Positions 9,256 through 17,520 of a stretch of 64,000 bases of DNA are shown here, one piece after another; the first letter of the stretch is position 1, and every line of letters starts with the position of its first letter. Made by a program: the position numbers and the translations under genes. Under the pieces are notes generated by a model. The model worked only from the letters and a program-made list of their open reading frames with translations, was not told the origin of the DNA and made no database searches. Source of the stretch: an uncultured Dorea sp. (GTDB lineage Bacteria > Bacillota > Clostridia > Lachnospirales > Lachnospiraceae). Where the stretch lies: contig CAJUFA010000003.1 of assembly GCA_910585725.1 (NCBI GenBank), forward strand, positions 62,001 through 126,000, given 5' to 3'.

Positions 9256-9766
9256 ATTTACTTGCACTCCTTTGTTCTTCTGCTTCAAGTTTCTTATTAA
9301 TGAATAAGATAATCTGATATAATATTAAAGTAATTAGAATCGTATATACCAACTCAGGAAGAATGATGTCCACCAGATGTGTGAAAAAAGCAAAATCTCC
9401 CCGAAGCATGTAGATACCGGTATACATGGCCAATCCATATAAGAATTCGCTCGAACCAATCAATACGATCGGAAGTTTTATATCATCGTCATAGAACATC
9501 CTCTGAAAAGTCCCGTTCATATAGCCGATCACCGTATAGAGCAGTATATGGAACCCCAGCGAGTTTCCCCAGAACAAATCAGCCATTATACCTGAGACGA
9601 CTCCCACGAACATACCTTCCTTTTTTCCCCGCATGAATCCGAAGGAAGAAGTTACAATAATCAAAAGATTCGGTTTAATCCCCGCAAATGATAATTGGTG
9701 GAAAACAGATCCTTCCAACAGAAAGCATATCAAAATTATCACGAATGTAACAAGCTTTCTCTTCAT
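9248..9766 (-). CDS. mreD: Rod shape-determining protein MreD
   Basis: 172-aa integral membrane protein of the MreCD complex linking MreB to the wall synthases. It is mostly hydrophobic, with about five helices, and has the family pattern 'GIMADLFWGNSLGFHILLYT'. The ATG at 9766 is preferred: AAGGAG, embedded in the last codons of mreC, is nine bases upstream. A longer frame from 9793 would overlap mreC. Order mreB-mreC-mreD-PBP2 is the standard elongasome operon. Confidence 0.9.
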   Translation of the reverse strand: MKRKLVTFVIILICFLLEGSVFHQLSFAGIKPNLLIIVTSSFGFMRGKKEGMFVGVVSGIMADLFWGNSLGFHILLYTVIGYMNGTFQRMFYDDDIKLPIVLIGSSEFLYGLAMYTGIYMLRGDFAFFTHLVDIILPELVYTILITLILYQIILFINKKLEAEEQRSASKFV

Positions 9767-9770
9767 AAAA

Positions 9771-10646
9771 TCATTCTCCTTCACCGTCCTCATTATCCGT
9801 CAGCATGTCCTGCTTTGTCGTAGTGATCACAAGTACTTCCTGGAGTTTACTGAAATCAACTGCCGGCGTAATGTAACCGGAACGGGTCAGATTATTCGCG
9901 TCCACCTTGATATCGCTGACATATCCTATAAATAGTCCTTGAAGGAAACGCGAACTTACATGCGAGGTTACGACTTGTTCCCCGGCTTCTATCTCATTAT
10001 CGTTATTCGCAAGCTTTTCGAAATACAGACGGCCGTCCGCCATCAGTTCCAGATCGCCCCTGACCATACAGGTATCGGAGGTGGATAACATCATGGCGCT
10101 TACGTTACTGGCATCGTCAATGATCGAACGAACACGGGCATAATTCGGACCGACTTCTGTGACGATCCCCACAAGCCCGCTTCCGGCGAGGACGTTGGAA
10201 TTCACCTGTACGCCGTCTTTGCTTCCTTTGTCAATGGTGAAGTCCGCATACCAGTTGCTTCCGTTATTCATAATTACATGGGCGCCGATCTTCTCATAAT
10301 CCGAATAATTTTCGTCTAATTTATATAATTCCCTCAGACGTTCCAACTCATACTGTTCCTGCCGCAGACGTGTATTGTCAATCGTAAGTTCGTCTACTTT
10401 CGTCTGCAGCTTTTCATTTGCCTTCTTCATGTCCTCAAGCGTCTCAAAATTATCTGTCAGATCGGTTAGGAAACGCCCTACATAGCTGATTCCTTTCTGC
10501 ATGGGAATCACCGTATATCCGGCGACAAACCTAAGGGGACCGCCTCCGTCCGTAAAGCGTTCGATTCCAAGAAGGATCACACTGACAACGACAATTATGA
10601 TCAGCACATATTTACTTGAAAAAGAAGATTGGTTCTTAGTCTTCAT
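9771..10646 (-). CDS. mreC: Rod shape-determining protein MreC
   Basis: 291-aa bitopic protein: one N-terminal membrane helix (about residues 11-30), a coiled coil (about 65-110, 'MKKANEKLQTKVDELTID'), and the extracellular double beta-barrel domain ('DKGSKDGVQVNSNVLAGSG', 'LVGIVTEVGPNYARVRSI'). MreC scaffolds PBP2/RodA. Its acidic tail overlaps the ribosome site of mreD. Its ATG lies one base after the mreB stop. Confidence 0.93.
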   Translation of the reverse strand: MKTKNQSSFSSKYVLIIIVVVSVILLGIERFTDGGGPLRFVAGYTVIPMQKGISYVGRFLTDLTDNFETLEDMKKANEKLQTKVDELTIDNTRLRQEQYELERLRELYKLDENYSDYEKIGAHVIMNNGSNWYADFTIDKGSKDGVQVNSNVLAGSGLVGIVTEVGPNYARVRSIIDDASNVSAMMLSTSDTCMVRGDLELMADGRLYFEKLANNDNEIEAGEQVVTSHVSSRFLQGLFIGYVSDIKVDANNLTRSGYITPAVDFSKLQEVLVITTTKQDMLTDNEDGEGE

Positions 10647-10647
10647 A

Positions 10648-11670
10648 TTATCTCATCCACCTATAATTCTCATCAATCATGGAAAACGCAAATTTTCTCA
10701 ATTCTTTTGACTGGATAATCTTCTTTAATCCAGTTACCGCGCAGATATCCGGTTCTACAGAGGTCCTGGTCTGGATTCCGACCATCTCTTCCACATATGA
10801 CTCAAGCCCCGCCGTATGAGCGATTCCGCCGGTCAGGAAGATCCCGTTCTTATGGATAGCCCGGCGTACTTCCGGGGGCGTACGCTCCAGTAAGGACTGA
10901 ATTGCCTGCACACATTCAATAAGCGGATCTTTCATGGCGAGTCTGACAAGATTAATGGAAATGCCTTTGCGCATTGGGACTCCGGTAATAAGATCCCGTC
11001 CCGCCACGGTCAGCATAGATTCCACTTCACTGGTAAAGATGCCGAAACTCTTACGAAGTACTTCGGCCGTATGTCTTCCAATCAGGAAATCATGGCTGTG
11101 CCGCACCAGATTGACGACCGCCTGGTCAAAAGTGGCGCCTCCGATCTTCAGAAGGCGGTTCATAACCATACCGCCGCCGGCTATAATAGAGATCTCCGTA
11201 GTCTCGCCGCCGAAATTGGCGATCAACAATCCGTTCGTATTCTGCACGTCAAGATTCAATCCGACGGCGTCCGCGATAGACCGTTCCACGATATTCACTT
11301 CTTTCGCTTTGGCCGTCGAATGGATAACCAGGTCAAAAAAAGCCTTTTTCTCTACCTCCGTTACATCTGTAGGTACCGCTACTACATATTCAGAGCCCCG
11401 GGCAAACTGCCTGTCTTTCTTCAGCAGATTCTGAAGAAGATGCTGCATCCCGTGAAATCTTGATATAACGCCTTCCTTCATCGGAAAAACAACCTCTATA
11501 TTAGACGGAGCCTTCTCATACATCATAAAAGCGTCATCGCCTACCGCATAGATCTCGTTCCCGTCTTTTAAAGCGATCACGTCTTTTTCTTTCCATATTA
11601 CATCATTCTTCTTATCGTAGACCTTCAATTCATAGGAACCAAGATCCAGACCGTATACGTTCCTAGCCAT
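10648..11670 (-). CDS. mreB: MreB-type actin-like rod shape protein (divergent)
   Basis: 340-aa actin-fold protein in the position of MreB, the cytoskeletal filament that organises side-wall synthesis. The actin landmarks are recognisable but altered: phosphate-1 reads 'GLDLGSYELKVYD' instead of DLGTANT, phosphate-2 reads 'NFGGETTEISII' with Asn where Asp is usual, and the adenosine motif is 'LTGGIAHTAGLESYV'. 'VFPMKEGVISRF' matches MreB. Genetic context (mreCD, PBP2) makes the identity firm even though it may hydrolyse ATP poorly or not at all. AAAGGA precedes the ATG by ten or so bases. Confidence 0.88.
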   Translation of the reverse strand: MARNVYGLDLGSYELKVYDKKNDVIWKEKDVIALKDGNEIYAVGDDAFMMYEKAPSNIEVVFPMKEGVISRFHGMQHLLQNLLKKDRQFARGSEYVVAVPTDVTEVEKKAFFDLVIHSTAKAKEVNIVERSIADAVGLNLDVQNTNGLLIANFGGETTEISIIAGGGMVMNRLLKIGGATFDQAVVNLVRHSHDFLIGRHTAEVLRKSFGIFTSEVESMLTVAGRDLITGVPMRKGISINLVRLAMKDPLIECVQAIQSLLERTPPEVRRAIHKNGIFLTGGIAHTAGLESYVEEMVGIQTRTSVEPDICAVTGLKKIIQSKELRKFAFSMIDENYRWMR

Positions 11671-11685
11671 CTGACCAGATCCTTT

Positions 11686-12402
11686 CTAAAGCAGCGCCTC
11701 TTCCCGAAAACTCATATATTGATTATTGCCAATGATAATGTGATCTAACAGCTCAATTCCGATTAATGCGCCTGCATCAAGGATTCTTTTTGTGATCAGT
11801 ATATCTTCCCGGCTGGGAGTCGGATCGCCGCTTGGGTGGTTATGCATTAAAACAATAGATACTGCATTCTTTTGTAATGCTTCTATAAAAAGTTCTCTCG
11901 GTGTAATCAATGAAGCGTTTACCGTTCCTTTTGATATGTTCGTCTCACCGATCAATCGCGCTTTCGTATTCAGCATCAGAAGCTTCATAACCTCCTGCTT
12001 CTCATGACGCATATCTTCCATATAGTATCTGGCGATGGAGCCAGGTTCAGAAAAACATAACGCTTCCTGATAAGACGCTTTCGACAGACGCTTGGCAAGT
12101 TCTGAGATACAGGAGATCTGGATTGCTTTTACTTTTCCGATTCCTTTGATCGCCGTTAACCGCTCCATACTGAATTGGTGAATACCTAAGATTCCGGTTC
12201 CGCCTGCATGGTAGAGAATCCGTCTCGCCAATGCTAAGGCATTCTCTCCGCGGGTGCCGGTTCGAAGCAGTACGGCCAGCAGTTCTTCGTCGCTTAAGCT
12301 TGCGCTCCCCTTCTGTTCACATTTCTCATAAGGGCGTTCCTTCTCCGGTATCCCTTTTATGGTATTAGACTGATTCATCTTATCTTTGGATTCGTATGAC
12401 AC
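11686..12402 (-). CDS. radC: RadC-family JAB/MPN domain protein
   Basis: 238-aa protein with an N-terminal helix-hairpin-helix ('LTAIKGIGKVKAIQI', about residues 85-100) and the RadC JAMM metal motif 'LMHNHPSGDPTPSRED' (about residues 181-196). Called a DNA repair protein historically; its activity is not established. It stands at the head of the mre operon, 15 bases upstream of mreB, as in Bacillus. The frame's first codon is a GTG without a ribosome site; the ATG eight codons in is an alternative start. Confidence 0.92.
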   Translation of the reverse strand: MSYESKDKMNQSNTIKGIPEKERPYEKCEQKGSASLSDEELLAVLLRTGTRGENALALARRILYHAGGTGILGIHQFSMERLTAIKGIGKVKAIQISCISELAKRLSKASYQEALCFSEPGSIARYYMEDMRHEKQEVMKLLMLNTKARLIGETNISKGTVNASLITPRELFIEALQKNAVSIVLMHNHPSGDPTPSREDILITKRILDAGALIGIELLDHIIIGNNQYMSFREEALL

Positions 12403-12427
12403 ATAATAGAAGATTTAAAATATTAAA

Positions 12428-12485
12428 GTACAATACTGCTATACTAACTATATTGTAACTATACTAATACTATAACTATACTATA
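12428..12485. repeat. AT-rich degenerate ACTATA repeats upstream of radC
   Basis: The gap between the DUF4321 gene and radC holds about seven degenerate copies of CTATACTAA/ACTATA. On the minus strand this reads as repeated TATAGT, each a passable -10 element, so the radC-mre promoter is probably inside it. No single promoter can be picked by eye. Confidence 0.6.
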
Positions 12486-12741
12486 AGAAACGATAAATTA
12501 TAATAGCAAGAACAACGCCGACAATACTTGCGATTGTAATCTTGATCGACAAGCCAAACGTCAGTACCAAAATACCCAGATTCAGGACTACCGGATCTTC
12601 TAATCCAAACGATTGTCCATAGCTAAGCCATTTCAAAGCAGGTACTCCCTCTGCCAGCATTCCGATAAATCCTCCAAGTACGATTCCTGTTAAAATAAAC
12701 AAGAATAAAGCCCAGGAGTTTTTGCTTCCTGTTCCTTTCAT
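12481..12741 (-). CDS. DUF4321 membrane protein
   Basis: 86-aa protein with two hydrophobic helices (about residues 9-30 and 55-80), with 'GIVLGGFIGMLAEGVP' and 'LNLGILVLTFGLSIKIT' as in DUF4321 proteins, which commonly sit upstream of radC-mreB in Clostridia. Function unknown. Its 3' end runs into the ACTATA repeats. Confidence 0.85.
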   Translation of the reverse strand: MKGTGSKNSWALFLFILTGIVLGGFIGMLAEGVPALKWLSYGQSFGLEDPVVLNLGILVLTFGLSIKITIASIVGVVLAIIIYRFL

Positions 12742-12869
12742 ATGTACCCTCCCCCGTTTTTCTATCTAAAAAACTCAATATATTTTATCACATTTCAGAA
12801 ACAGTGTATAGAGTTATCACATTAAAAATTTCTTAATCCGCAGGCCGCTGTGTCGAAAATGCGAAAAAT

Positions 12870-14558
12870 TTACAGAACACAATATTCTGCCGCAATCGCT
12901 TCCGTTACCTTAAGACCGTCCATTGCGGCGGATGTGATGCCTCCGGCATATCCTGCCCCCTCTCCGCAAGGGTAGAGCCCTCTTATCCTGCTTTGCATGG
13001 TATCATCCCTTAAGACGCGCACGGGAGACGACGTACGGCTTTCTACTCCGGATACCACTGCGTCCGGGCGGTCGTAACCTTTCAGGCGCTTTCCAAAGGA
13101 GCGGATCCCCTCCTCCAGTGATTCTGCAATTTCTTCCGGGAAGATGGCTCTTACGTTTCCCCATTTATAATCGCCTTTCATCTGGGGAAGAATCTCTGAT
13201 GATCCCAGGGAGGGACGGTTATTGCAGAAATCTTCAAATAACTGAACCGGGATACTTCCATCCCCGGCCTGATATGCGGCTTCTTCCAGCCTTCGCTGAA
13301 ATTCCATTCCCGAAAGAACGTCAAAATCAAGCCCCTGCGCTTTATAATCGTCAGGAGAGACCGTCACAATCACGGCGCTGTTAGCGTTGATTCCGTCTCT
13401 GGCGTGATAACTCATGCCGTTGACAGCCAGACGTTTTTCCTCTGACGAAGCATTGACAACATATCCCCCTGGACACATGCAGAAGGTATATACGCCTCTG
13501 CCGTTCGGCAGATTTGCCGTTAATTTATAGGCGGCCGGTGGAAGATCCGGGCTTTCTTCTATTCCGTACTGAGCGAGATTTACCATGGACTGAGGATGCT
13601 CCATACGGACGCCTACGGCAAAGGACTTGGCCTCCATGGGAACGCCCAGATCTTTGAGCATGGCGAAAGTATCGCGGGCGCTGTGCCCGATGGCCAGAAT
13701 TGCTGTTTCTGTTTCCAGGATCTCTGTTTCTAAATTTTCTGTTTCTAAATTCTCTGATTCTAAGATGTTTTTTTCTGCCCGGCTTATTCCGTTTAAGACT
13801 TTAAGGCCGGATAATCGGGGAACGCCTTCTTTTTCCACGGTCATTAGATCAATCACCTGAGTATGGAACCTGACCTCTCCGCCGCGGGAAATAATATATT
13901 CCCGCATACTCTTTACCACGTTTGCAAGAATATCCGTCCCGATATGGGGCTTGTTCTGATAGAGAATCTCTCTCGGAGCGCCGTTTTCCACGAAAATTTC
14001 CAGGACTCTCATATTGCGTCCTTCTGAATCGTGAACAAGGGTATTAAGTTTCCCGTCTGAAAATGTTCCTGCGCCGCCTTCACCGAACTGGACATTGGAA
14101 TGGGTATTTAATACTCCCGTATTCCAGAAAGCTTCTACATCCCTGAGCCGTTCGTCTACAGATCCTCCACGTTCCAGAAGAATCGGGCGGTAACCAAGGC
14201 GCGCCAGTTCGTAACCGCAAAAAAGTCCTGCGGGACCCGTTCCGATCACAACAGGACGATGGGCAAGCGGTTTGACGCCGCGCACTTCTATAAAATATGC
14301 TTTTTCTTTCGGCTGAAACTGAATGTTGGAAACGTTCTGCCTCTTTATCCGCTTCTTCAGCTCGTTTTCATTTTTTACTTCTACATCCACGGTATAGACA
14401 TAGAAAATCTGTGGTTTTTTCCGCGCGTCCAGAGACTGCTTTTTTCGCGTATAGGAAAGAATCGCCTCATCTTTGATACGCAGAACCCGGCATATCTTTG
14501 TTTTCAGATCTGCTTCCGTATGACCAACGTCTAATTTTAACTGACTGATTCGAATCAT
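12870..14558 (-). CDS. NAD(P)/FAD-dependent oxidoreductase (COG2509 type)
   Basis: 562-aa uncharacterised FAD-dependent dehydrogenase. A small N-terminal domain (residues 1-75) precedes the Rossmann dinucleotide motif 'VIGTGPAGLFCGYELARLG' (about 82-100). Further landmarks are 'FGEGGAGTFSDGKLNT', 'AILAIGHSARDTF' and a C-terminal 'YPCGEGAGYAGGITSAAMD', all characteristic of this family. Substrate unknown. Residues 264-284 are a Glu/Thr/Leu-rich run produced by a 15-bp DNA repeat just before a conserved strand, apparently a tolerated surface insertion. AAGGAG is nine bases before the ATG. Confidence 0.9.
   Translation of the reverse strand: MIRISQLKLDVGHTEADLKTKICRVLRIKDEAILSYTRKKQSLDARKKPQIFYVYTVDVEVKNENELKKRIKRQNVSNIQFQPKEKAYFIEVRGVKPLAHRPVVIGTGPAGLFCGYELARLGYRPILLERGGSVDERLRDVEAFWNTGVLNTHSNVQFGEGGAGTFSDGKLNTLVHDSEGRNMRVLEIFVENGAPREILYQNKPHIGTDILANVVKSMREYIISRGGEVRFHTQVIDLMTVEKEGVPRLSGLKVLNGISRAEKNILESENLETENLETEILETETAILAIGHSARDTFAMLKDLGVPMEAKSFAVGVRMEHPQSMVNLAQYGIEESPDLPPAAYKLTANLPNGRGVYTFCMCPGGYVVNASSEEKRLAVNGMSYHARDGINANSAVIVTVSPDDYKAQGLDFDVLSGMEFQRRLEEAAYQAGDGSIPVQLFEDFCNNRPSLGSSEILPQMKGDYKWGNVRAIFPEEIAESLEEGIRSFGKRLKGYDRPDAVVSGVESRTSSPVRVLRDDTMQSRIRGLYPCGEGAGYAGGITSAAMDGLKVTEAIAAEYCVL
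13708..13767. repeat. Four tandem 15-bp units inside the FAD oxidoreductase gene
   Basis: Units at 13708-13722, 13723-13737, 13738-13752 and 13753-13767 share TCTGTTTCTAAAT-like sequence. They encode repeated ENLET-type pentapeptides on the minus strand. The unit length is a multiple of three, so copy changes keep the frame. Confidence 0.85.
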
Positions 14559-14577
14559 TTATATTTACTCCTTATGA

Positions 14578-15906
14578 TTATTTTTCTTTGGCTCCTAAGA
14601 ATTCTACCGCGGCGTCATATGCCTCGGCGCTTGTTGTTTCTATATCAGGAACCAACATTCTTTCGTTATTGTCGCTGTCCGGCCGAAAAAAGCGTCTGTG
14701 AGAAACGTTTGCCTGAATCTGCGAATTTTCTAAAGTCGTATAGATAACATCTCCGTAACAGTTCGGCATATTACTGCTTGGCTCGCCGACCAATGCGCCA
14801 AGTTTCCCGTCCCTTACAAATACGCATAGCATCGTAGCCGAGCTGAATGTATAACGATTACAGAGTACGGCCAGGCTTACATCTGGATTCTGTATACATT
14901 CTTCAGAACCATCGGACCTGCTTGTGCCGCTGTCACGGACATAGGAATCCCTCTGCTGTTTTGCTTCCGGAGAGTAACGAGTGATATCCCCATAAACCGG
15001 CACAGTCATTCCCATTGCTTTAATCAGCTCTTCACATGCCATGGAATTGCCGCCCGGATTGTCGCGGACATCGATGATGACCTTCGTACATCCTTCTTCA
15101 ACGGCTTTTTTTAACTCTTCTGCAATATCCTTGAGATTATCGTCATATACACACTTGGCAAAATGAACAACAAATATGTCTCCGTCCATAGACCAGGAAT
15201 TATTTAACTCTTCATAATTATCTGAACTTTCAAACTCTTTCTTATCTTCCTCGCTTATGTAAGCACATTTAAACGAGGAACCGTCGTCAAGCTTCACTGT
15301 ATAATGATCTTTGGACATATCTGCACCGGCAAGTTCTAATATACTCTTCGCATTAAAATAATTATTATAATTTATTTCCCGGGCCATCTCATTCTCGGCA
15401 GGGATCTCTTTATCTATTACAGCAAAGATTTCTTCAGAATTTACATCGTCAATAGCCGTTATATATCGCTTTGTTCCCTTCCCTTCCTGCGTATACATAC
15501 GCCCGTCCTGATAAGAATGGGAAATATCAAGGTAATCCTCTTCTTCCCACCAGATACAGGTATGACCGTCTCTAAAGAAACAAAAGTATTCCGCCGTTGC
15601 AATCTGGAAATCTATCCAGGACATCTTGTTCTTCGTCGCTTTTATATATTTTTCCTTCGCACTTTCATAGGCGGAAACGTCGCTTCCGTCAACAAAGAAA
15701 GGATGTACTGATTCTATAAACGCAATCGCTTGATTCCGATCCTCTTCTACTTCTCTTGCCGTGAGTATATCCGGGTGTGCTTCTATATCAGAAGACTGAT
15801 GTGTTCCTTCATTATTGCCCGCTGATCCAGAATATATGATAATCCCTCCTGCTATCAGCAGTACGGCAATGATAAGTATAAATGAAAGTCTGTTTTTTTT
15901 ACTCAT
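14578..15906 (-). CDS. S41-family (C-terminal processing type) peptidase, membrane-anchored
   Basis: 442-aa protein with a basic start and one N-terminal membrane helix (about residues 8-25), so the bulk is extracellular. The C-terminal half carries the S41 core: 'VIIDVRDNPGGNSMACEEL' (about 277-295), then 'LCNRYTFSSATMLC' with the probable nucleophile Ser, and 'GALVGEPSSNMPNCYGD'. No PDZ domain is evident, which resembles Firmicute tail-specific-protease relatives rather than CtpA. Substrate unknown. GGAAAGGAA lies about eleven bases before the ATG. Confidence 0.85.
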   Translation of the reverse strand: MSKKNRLSFILIIAVLLIAGGIIIYSGSAGNNEGTHQSSDIEAHPDILTAREVEEDRNQAIAFIESVHPFFVDGSDVSAYESAKEKYIKATKNKMSWIDFQIATAEYFCFFRDGHTCIWWEEEDYLDISHSYQDGRMYTQEGKGTKRYITAIDDVNSEEIFAVIDKEIPAENEMAREINYNNYFNAKSILELAGADMSKDHYTVKLDDGSSFKCAYISEEDKKEFESSDNYEELNNSWSMDGDIFVVHFAKCVYDDNLKDIAEELKKAVEEGCTKVIIDVRDNPGGNSMACEELIKAMGMTVPVYGDITRYSPEAKQQRDSYVRDSGTSRSDGSEECIQNPDVSLAVLCNRYTFSSATMLCVFVRDGKLGALVGEPSSNMPNCYGDVIYTTLENSQIQANVSHRRFFRPDSDNNERMLVPDIETTSAEAYDAAVEFLGAKEK

Positions 15907-15988
15907 AATCTCTGCATTTCCTTTCCTTAGAACACTCCGTTGATTTTATTATACAGCATTTTTTCAGAGAATGAAACGCATATTTTTC

Positions 15989-16017
15989 TTGTAAAACAAA
16001 TCAGAAACGCATATAAT
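15989..16017 (+). promoter_or_regulatory. Near-consensus sigma-A promoter for the 46-aa ORF
   Basis: TTGTAA (15989-15994), 17-base spacer, TATAAT (16012-16017). Transcription would begin near 16024, just ahead of the GGGTGG ribosome site of the small plus-strand ORF. Confidence 0.65.
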
Positions 16018-16042
16018 GAAAATCAAAAAGCGGGTGGATTCT

Positions 16043-16183
16043 ATGCTGGTAAAAGAAGTGATTCAAGAAGTAGCAGAACTGTCGCTGGATGCCTTAAACG
16101 AAGCAAAGGAACGGGATATGGACGACTCATTCGTTCTTAGCGGAACCAGCGCTAAATTCAGGATCACTTTTGGGCTTATATAG
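16043..16183 (+). CDS. Small acidic protein, 46 aa, unknown function
   Basis: Reads 'MLVKEVIQEVAELSLDALN' then an acidic middle and a C-terminus 'SGTSAKFRITFGLI', stop at 16181-16183. An in-frame ATG at 16016 overlaps the -10 element, so the start at 16043, with GGGTGG about five bases upstream, is the sensible one. The N-terminal half is predicted helical and amphipathic. I do not recognise a family. Support comes from the strong promoter with correct spacing and a ribosome site; the length alone would not be convincing. Its 3' end overlaps the convergent flavoprotein gene by eight bases. Confidence 0.5.
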   Translation: MLVKEVIQEVAELSLDALNEAKERDMDDSFVLSGTSAKFRITFGLI

Positions 16184-17432
16184 CCCTGCCGGACGCCGCT
16201 TTTCCTGCGATACATCCGGTCGCCCATGCCCATTGCAGGTTGTACCCGCCGCAGATGCCGTCGACGTCCAGCAGTTCCCCTGCAATATAAAGACCCTTCA
16301 CGTATTTGGATTCCATAGTCCGAGAAGATATCTCCGTCGTCTTTACGCCGCCGGCACAGACCTGGGCATTCTCGAATCCGTTTGTATCCTGAATAGTAAG
16401 GATTATTTTTTTGCATTTTCCGGCAAGTATCCGAACCTGCCGGTCAGTCAGGTTTGACATTCTTGTATGCATCTGCAGCTCTGCCAGTTCCAATATTCTT
16501 GGAATCAGTTTCTGATGAAACACTCCTGACAGACACTCTTTGACAGTCAGGTTTGTCCGTCTTTCAGAAATTCCTGAAAGCAGCGCGGATACTTCTTTGT
16601 CAGAGTATTCTGGTAAAAGATCCAGCAATACTTCCGTTCTCTTTTTCTGATATAATCCCAATGCAATATGACGGCTGATCTGAAATACAGGGATTCCTGA
16701 GATTCCGTATGCGGTAATCTGTAATTCTCCCGTATCCGACCCGGCAGGTATTCCGTCTATAAGCGCAGTAACTTTTGCTTCTGTGCGCACGCCCGACGCT
16801 TTTACAAACGGATGGTTCTTCACCTTAAGCTGAACCAGCGCCGGCGCCACCGGAGTAAGATGGTGTCCCAGAGATTTTGCCAGTTGATACCCGCTTCCGT
16901 CCGAGCCAAATGCAGGCGCAGCTTTCCCTCCACACGCAAGAATGACCTGGTCCGTCCGTAAAACCAGGCTGTCGTCTCTCATACAGAAGCCCTTTTTATC
17001 CCGGACAATGGATCGAATCTTAACTCCGCAGCGAACCATTACTCCCAATCGTTTCAGTTCAAGCTCCAGAAGCTCCAGCACCGCAGCAGCCTGATCGGAA
17101 CGCGGATACACGTACTCTCCCCTTGATCTTGTCACCAGTCCCATAGATTCAAAAAAATCCAGCGTGTCCTGATATCCGAACTGCTCCAACGCTTTTCTGA
17201 CAAACGAGATATCTTCACCATGGTAACAGGAATCGGCGCAGGATGCGTCTGCCTGCCGGTTTGTCAGATTACAACGTCCGTTTCCGGTGGCAAGGAGTTT
17301 CTTGCCTATCTTCTCTTTCTGTTCCAGGATGAATATTTCTGCGCGCCTGTTATTCCTTGCCGCTGCAATAGCCGCCGCCATACCGGCGGCTCCCCCGCCA
17401 ATGATTCCAATTCTCATCTTATTCCCCGCCAT
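16176..17432 (-). CDS. BaiN/HI0933-type flavoprotein (NAD(P)/FAD-dependent oxidoreductase)
   Basis: 418-aa flavoprotein of the HI0933/YhiN/BaiN group. The dinucleotide fold 'IGIIGGGAAGMAAAIAAA' is at residues 8-25, followed by 'KIGKKLLATGNGRCNLTN', which is diagnostic. 'LACGGKAAPAFGSDGSGY' and a C-terminal 'GLYIAGELLDVDGICGGYN' complete the family pattern. BaiN has been linked to bile-acid dehydroxylation in gut Clostridia, but most homologues have no proven substrate. The ATG at 17417 preceded by GCGGGGA is an alternative start. It ends 45 bases before a duplicated tract belonging to the next gene. Confidence 0.9.
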   Translation of the reverse strand: MAGNKMRIGIIGGGAAGMAAAIAAARNNRRAEIFILEQKEKIGKKLLATGNGRCNLTNRQADASCADSCYHGEDISFVRKALEQFGYQDTLDFFESMGLVTRSRGEYVYPRSDQAAAVLELLELELKRLGVMVRCGVKIRSIVRDKKGFCMRDDSLVLRTDQVILACGGKAAPAFGSDGSGYQLAKSLGHHLTPVAPALVQLKVKNHPFVKASGVRTEAKVTALIDGIPAGSDTGELQITAYGISGIPVFQISRHIALGLYQKKRTEVLLDLLPEYSDKEVSALLSGISERRTNLTVKECLSGVFHQKLIPRILELAELQMHTRMSNLTDRQVRILAGKCKKIILTIQDTNGFENAQVCAGGVKTTEISSRTMESKYVKGLYIAGELLDVDGICGGYNLQWAWATGCIAGKAASGRAI

Positions 17433-17444
17433 TCTGTTTCAATT

Positions 17445-17520
17445 ATAGATCTGCAACGCCTTCCCGCGCCAGATATTCTAACATAGATTCACAACGCCTT
17501 CCCGCACCAGATATTCTAAC
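17445..17520. repeat. 38-bp tandem duplication at the 3' end of the PLP-enzyme gene
   Basis: Bases 17445-17482 and 17483-17520 are adjacent copies of a 38-bp unit differing at four positions. The unit is not a multiple of three, so the coding copy changes frame at the junction and meets a TAG (17478-17480). The outer copy would by itself encode the ordinary ending 'EYLAREGVADL' plus TAA. Confidence 0.9.

Noticed and set aside
15940..16140. 66-aa plus-strand ORF
   Set aside because: Starts upstream of the promoter found for the 46-aa frame, is in a different frame and has no ribosome site.
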